Part shown: positions 61,251 to 64,000 of the stretch, piece after piece
How the letters are laid out: every line of letters begins with the position of its first letter
Position numbering within the stretch: position 1 is the first letter of the stretch
NCBI GenBank assembly: GCA_016721315.1
Contig: JADKIL010000017.1
Location: forward strand, 1 to 64,000
DNA from: Candidatus Villigracilis vicinus
GTDB taxonomy: Bacteria; Chloroflexota; Anaerolineae; Anaerolineales; Villigracilaceae
Reading direction: 5' to 3'
Length of the DNA stretch: 64,000 nt
Notes under the pieces: model-generated
Database searches by the model: none
What the model saw: only the letters and a program-made list of their open reading frames with translations
Told to the model about the DNA's origin: nothing
Program-made: the position numbers and the translations under genes

Positions 61251-63422
61251 ATGCTCAATCGGATAAAAACCCTCGCCTCACTCTTCCTCGAACTGGGTCC
61301 ACGTTGGTCAGCCTTTCGCCTCGCCTACGCCTTCCGCCTCCGCACCGGACTCATCCGCCTGCAAGCCCCGCAATACAAATGGAGTGACCGTCCGCTCAAG
61401 CATTGGCTTAAGCCGAATATTCCATCTGATTCTGATTCCTACGCCCAATGGCGCAAACAAAACGCGCCTGCGTTTTTCCCTAACGTAGGGGCGGGATCCC
61501 CCCGCCCTGATTACGGGACAACCGCCATCGAAGAAGCAAATCGCCTTTTAGGTGGCGAACTCAAATACTTCTCTCACATTTATCAAAAAATAGGATTTCC
61601 ACCTAATTGGAATGATGTCATCCTGAGCGATAGCGAAGGATCTCTACCAACATCCTCAGAGATTCTTCGGTCGCGAAGAACGCTCCCTCAGAATGACATG
61701 ACTAAGCATTGGTCCCAAATCTCCGACGACTCCGCAACCGACATCAAATTCATCTGGGAACCGAACCGCTTCGCCTTCGTCTACACCCTCGTCCGCGCCT
61801 ACGCCGTCACTCAAGACGAAAAATACCCCCAAGCCTTCTGGGGACTCATCCAGGACTGGGCAGACAAAAATCCCCCCAACACCGGTGCCAACTGGAAAGA
61901 CGGACAAGAGATCGCCCTCCGCCTCATGGCATGGACATTCGGCTTCTACACCTTTATCCATTCTCCATCCGCCACATCTGAGCGTATTTCACAATTCACC
62001 CAACTCGTCGCCGCCCAAGCCGAACGGATTCATGCCAACATCGGCTACGCCATCTCCACCCGCAGCAACCACACCATCAGCGAAGCCTTCGGTCTTTGGA
62101 TGGTTGGCTTGCTATTCCCTGAACTAAAAGATGCCGAAAAATATTTCAACCTCGGCAAACGTCTACTCGAAGAAGAAGCAAAGAAACAAATCTTCCCTGA
62201 TGGCAGTTATTCTATGTACTCTCTCAACTACCATCGCTTCATTTTGCATCTCTATCTCTACGCTATCCAACTTGGAGAACTTAACCACGATAATCCGTCA
62301 TTGCGAGCCGCGCTTTTGCCCTTTGTGGCGAAGCAATCTCCCAGTCTGCTCATGAGATTGCTTCGGGCGGGAGAGCACCACCCTCGCAATGACGGAATAG
62401 GGTTTTCGGATGAATTGAAAATATCTGTAGCCAACTCCATCCAATTCCTCTCCTGCCTCATTGACCCTATTACCGGACATATGCCCGTCTACGGCTCGAA
62501 CGACGGTGCATTAGTCTTGCCTCTCAATAACTGTGACTTTGCCGACTATCGTCCGCTGCTGCAATTAGGCTCGGTCATCTCCACCGGTCAACCCATGTTT
62601 GACGCAGGCGTTTGGGACGAGGATGTATATTGGTTATGCGGCATTGAATCCCTCTCCCAACGGGAGAGGGTGTCCGAAGGACGGGTGAGGGGGAATTTCC
62701 CCCAAGGCGGTACCTATATCCTTCACAACACCAACTCCCGCGCCATCCTGCGCTGTACCGACTTCACCTCCCGCCCCTCCCACGCCGACCAACTCCACAT
62801 GGACTTGTGGATGGGTAGCGACAATATCGCCATTGACGCCGGAACCTACCTCTACTCCGGCAAAGGCATCTGGCGCAACGGACTCGCCCGCACCTCCGCG
62901 CACAACACCGTCACTGTGGACGGCAAAGACCAAATGACCATGGTCAGCCGCTTCACATGGACGAATTGGGCGAAGGGCAAAGTCCTCAAGCACACCGAGA
63001 ATCTTTGGCAAGGCGAACACGATGGCTATAAACCCGTCCGCCACAAACGCACGGTCATGGCATTGGAAGGGGACAGGTGGCTGATCATCGACGACCTCGA
63101 AGCGAATGAGTCCCATCACTACGCCTTGCATTGGCTATTAAACGATGTGCCGTTCACACAAAATAAAAACTCGCTTCACCTGAACTATGAAGCGAGCACA
63201 TACAAAATTCAAACCGGGCTAACGAATGGCACAGGCAAACTCTCTATCCTCCGCGCCGACCCTAAATCAACTCTTGGATGGCGCTCACGTTACTACAGTC
63301 ACAAAGAGCCTGCCATCTCCCTCCTGTTCGAAGTCACTCAACCCATTGCGCAGTTCTATACCTTCTTCGGCTTTGAAAACGACTTCGCAGATTCCTATCT
63401 CTCGCAAATAAAAAGACTGTGA
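61251..63422 (+). CDS. Heparinase II/III-like protein carrying in-frame dispersed repeats
   Basis: 723 residues from ATG 61251. The N-terminal alpha-toroid has FIWEPNRFAFVYTLVRAYAVTQDEKYPQAF and ISTRSNHTISEAFGLWMVGLLFPEL. The C-terminal beta domain has SRPSHADQLHMDLWMGSDNIAIDAGTYLYSGKG, ARTSAHNTVTVDGKDQM and YALHWLLND. The family cleaves acidic polysaccharides by elimination. Four different dispersed repeats are embedded in frame (61488-61510, 61615-61700, 62295-62395, 62650-62692) and code extra peptides such as VILSDSEGS, FVAKQSPSLLM and SQRERVSEGRVRG. The frame is nevertheless open over the full length. With the WecA-like gene it suggests polysaccharide metabolism. Confidence 0.8.
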   Translation: MLNRIKTLASLFLELGPRWSAFRLAYAFRLRTGLIRLQAPQYKWSDRPLKHWLKPNIPSDSDSYAQWRKQNAPAFFPNVGAGSPRPDYGTTAIEEANRLLGGELKYFSHIYQKIGFPPNWNDVILSDSEGSLPTSSEILRSRRTLPQNDMTKHWSQISDDSATDIKFIWEPNRFAFVYTLVRAYAVTQDEKYPQAFWGLIQDWADKNPPNTGANWKDGQEIALRLMAWTFGFYTFIHSPSATSERISQFTQLVAAQAERIHANIGYAISTRSNHTISEAFGLWMVGLLFPELKDAEKYFNLGKRLLEEEAKKQIFPDGSYSMYSLNYHRFILHLYLYAIQLGELNHDNPSLRAALLPFVAKQSPSLLMRLLRAGEHHPRNDGIGFSDELKISVANSIQFLSCLIDPITGHMPVYGSNDGALVLPLNNCDFADYRPLLQLGSVISTGQPMFDAGVWDEDVYWLCGIESLSQRERVSEGRVRGNFPQGGTYILHNTNSRAILRCTDFTSRPSHADQLHMDLWMGSDNIAIDAGTYLYSGKGIWRNGLARTSAHNTVTVDGKDQMTMVSRFTWTNWAKGKVLKHTENLWQGEHDGYKPVRHKRTVMALEGDRWLIIDDLEANESHHYALHWLLNDVPFTQNKNSLHLNYEASTYKIQTGLTNGTGKLSILRADPKSTLGWRSRYYSHKEPAISLLFEVTQPIAQFYTFFGFENDFADSYLSQIKRL
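61488..61510. repeat. In-frame repeat GGGGCGGGATCCCC..CCCGCCC in the heparinase-like gene
   Basis: A short perfect palindrome-like unit GGGGCGGG/CCCGCCC within the coding region, near residues 80-87. Same type as common intergenic units of this genome kind. Confidence 0.6.
61615..61700. repeat. In-frame dispersed repeat (TGTCATCCTGAG...CTCAGAATGACA)
   Basis: 86 bases with terminal inverted arms TGTCATCCTGAG and CTCAGAATGACA (11 of 12 pairs) and inner GAAGGATCTCT/AGAGATTCTTC arms. It is read through in frame by the heparinase-like gene. Confidence 0.8.
62295..62395. repeat. In-frame dispersed repeat (CCGTCATTGCGAG...CTCGCAATGACGG)
   Basis: 101 bases with perfect 13-bp terminal inverted repeats and an inner stem GCGAAGCAATCTC/GAGATTGCTTCG. 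It matches the family of the intergenic copy at 12193-12275, but here it is read as protein. Confidence 0.85.
62650..62692. repeat. In-frame repeat CCCTCTCCC..GGGAGAGGG...GGGTGAGGG
   Basis: A 9-bp inverted repeat CCCTCTCCC/GGGAGAGGG followed by TGTCCGAAGGACGGGTGAGGG, within the C-terminal half of the heparinase-like gene. Confidence 0.7.
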
Positions 63423-63423
63423 A

Positions 63424-63452
63424 CGCCCATCGTCCACGGTCTTTCGTCTACC
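63424..63452. repeat. Dispersed GACC/GACG-type repeat, short copy 9
   Basis: CGCCCATCGTCCACGGTCTTTCGTCTACCG between the convergent heparinase-like and thiolase-like genes. Confidence 0.5.
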
Positions 63453-63454
63453 GT

Positions 63455-64000
63455 TTAATCCAACCTCTGCAAGATATGACTCACTGCCGTGGAGGCGGGA
63501 CCGCCCAGCGACTGGATCAACCCGAACTTCGCATCCTTAATTTGGTTCGCCTCAGCCTGACCTCGTAACTGTATCGCCGCTTCGACGGCTTGGTACACAC
63601 CGGCAGCCCCGCCGGGGAATCCGCGGGCTTTCATTCCACCCATGGTTGCGCAGGGGATACTTCCTTTCAGACCGATCGCGCCATCTGCGGCGAGCTTCCA
63701 GCCTTTTCCTTTGATCGCAAATCCCACGGCTTCCAATTGCAGTGCCGCATAAATGCTGAATGCGTCGTGATATTCAAAGAAGTCAATGCCATCCAAGGTT
63801 AAACCAACTTGCTTCATGGCTTTGCCCGCCGAAAGTTGCGCGGTGTCGAAGTACAGCATGTCCTTGCGGTCGTGTAACGCCAGCGTATCAGACGATGCCG
63901 CCGAGCCAGCGATCTTTACGAGTGGACTCTTCCAACTGGACGGAAGCAGCTCACGGCGAGTCAGAACGAGCGCGGCAGCGCCATCCGCATTGGGTGCCAT
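63455..64000 (-). CDS. Thiolase-like (SCP2-type) protein, C-terminal part
   Basis: At least 181 residues on the minus strand; the gene runs off the window, so the ATG at the edge is not necessarily the start. FFEYHDAFSIYAALQLEAVGFA holds one active-site His, and PCATMGGMKARGFPGGAAGVYQAVEAAIQLRGQAEANQ is the last thiolase motif, in which the usual GHP His is replaced by Phe. The sequence matches the SCP2/archaeal-type thiolases that pair with DUF35 proteins, perhaps the one encoded at 52006 on the same strand. Activity without the second His is uncertain. Confidence 0.75.
   Translation of the reverse strand: MAPNADGAAALVLTRRELLPSSWKSPLVKIAGSAASSDTLALHDRKDMLYFDTAQLSAGKAMKQVGLTLDGIDFFEYHDAFSIYAALQLEAVGFAIKGKGWKLAADGAIGLKGSIPCATMGGMKARGFPGGAAGVYQAVEAAIQLRGQAEANQIKDAKFGLIQSLGGPASTAVSHILQRLD

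Noticed and set aside
61615..62395. Insertion sequences or MITEs with a transposase
   Set aside because: Terminal inverted repeats exist, but the elements are about 100 bases, code no transposase, and no full insertion sequence was found in the window. They are listed as dispersed repeats.

Overview
The window looks like one chromosomal contig of a non-model bacterium with mid-range G+C. It is probably a member of the Anaerolineae (phylum Chloroflexota). This is inferred from the gene content (an F420-type luciferase-like oxidoreductase, a MalT/BTAD regulator, a Thr/Ala/Glu-rich lipoprotein linker, a complete Liv transporter next to acyl-CoA genes) and from the very dense short dispersed repeats between genes. 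No rRNA, tRNA, CRISPR array or complete insertion sequence was seen. Almost all genes from 3.5 to 51.6 kb lie on the plus strand.

Layout. 0-3.4 kb: a decayed or error-rich stretch on the minus strand (broken alpha/beta hydrolase, broken PQQ-type sugar dehydrogenase lipoprotein), then a VOC protein and a maleate-isomerase-family protein. 3.5-10.9 kb: a plus-strand operon with an alpha/beta hydrolase, a run of small multi-span membrane proteins, an isochorismatase-family amidase, a class III CoA transferase, an HpcH/HpaI aldolase and a broken PPC-domain gene. 10.9-12.2 kb: a GntR/UTRA regulator. An identical 20-bp operator-like sequence, in opposite orientation, lies in front of the regulator and in front of the 3.5-kb operon. 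12.3-20.3 kb: lipocalin-like proteins plus a set resembling the plant chlorophyll-breakdown pathway: a chlorophyllase-like hydrolase, a PAO-like Rieske oxygenase, an RCCR/bilin-reductase-like protein and two NYC1/NOL-like SDRs, one of which lacks its catalytic residues. 20.3-32.4 kb: a flavin reductase fused to an HMG-CoA-lyase-like domain, a LeuC/LeuD-type hydratase pair, a second CoA transferase, a cyclic amidohydrolase, an MFS exporter, an LLM oxidoreductase, an acyl-CoA dehydrogenase, another lipocalin-like protein, an aldehyde dehydrogenase and a thiol peroxidase. 32.7-36.0 kb: a large MalT-like/BTAD regulator. 36.3-51.6 kb: a second catabolic block with a KAS III-like enzyme, two acyl-CoA ligases, three hydrolases, a thiolase with its OB-fold partner, an SDR and a LivKGFHM ABC importer whose livF is broken. 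52-57 kb: an isolated OB-fold gene, then a sugar operon (glycosyltransferase, epimerase, GH4 phosphoglycosidase, BadF-type kinase). 57.0-60.2 kb: fused gene fragments and an AT-rich restriction-modification island. 60.2-64 kb: a WecA-like transferase, a heparinase-like gene carrying dispersed repeats in frame, and the end of a thiolase-like gene on the minus strand.

How the genes may work together (inference). The 3.5-32 kb region can be read as one catabolic programme. A tetrapyrrole or other macrocyclic substrate would be de-esterified, opened by a Rieske oxygenase and reduced by a bilin-reductase-like enzyme. The small cyclic imides and dialkyl-maleates expected from such ring systems would then go through ring hydrolysis, amide hydrolysis, hydration, CoA transfer and lyase cleavage. 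Each step has a candidate gene here, but no substrate is shown by the sequence. Several genes carry single-base frameshifts, so some breaks may be sequencing errors rather than true pseudogenes.
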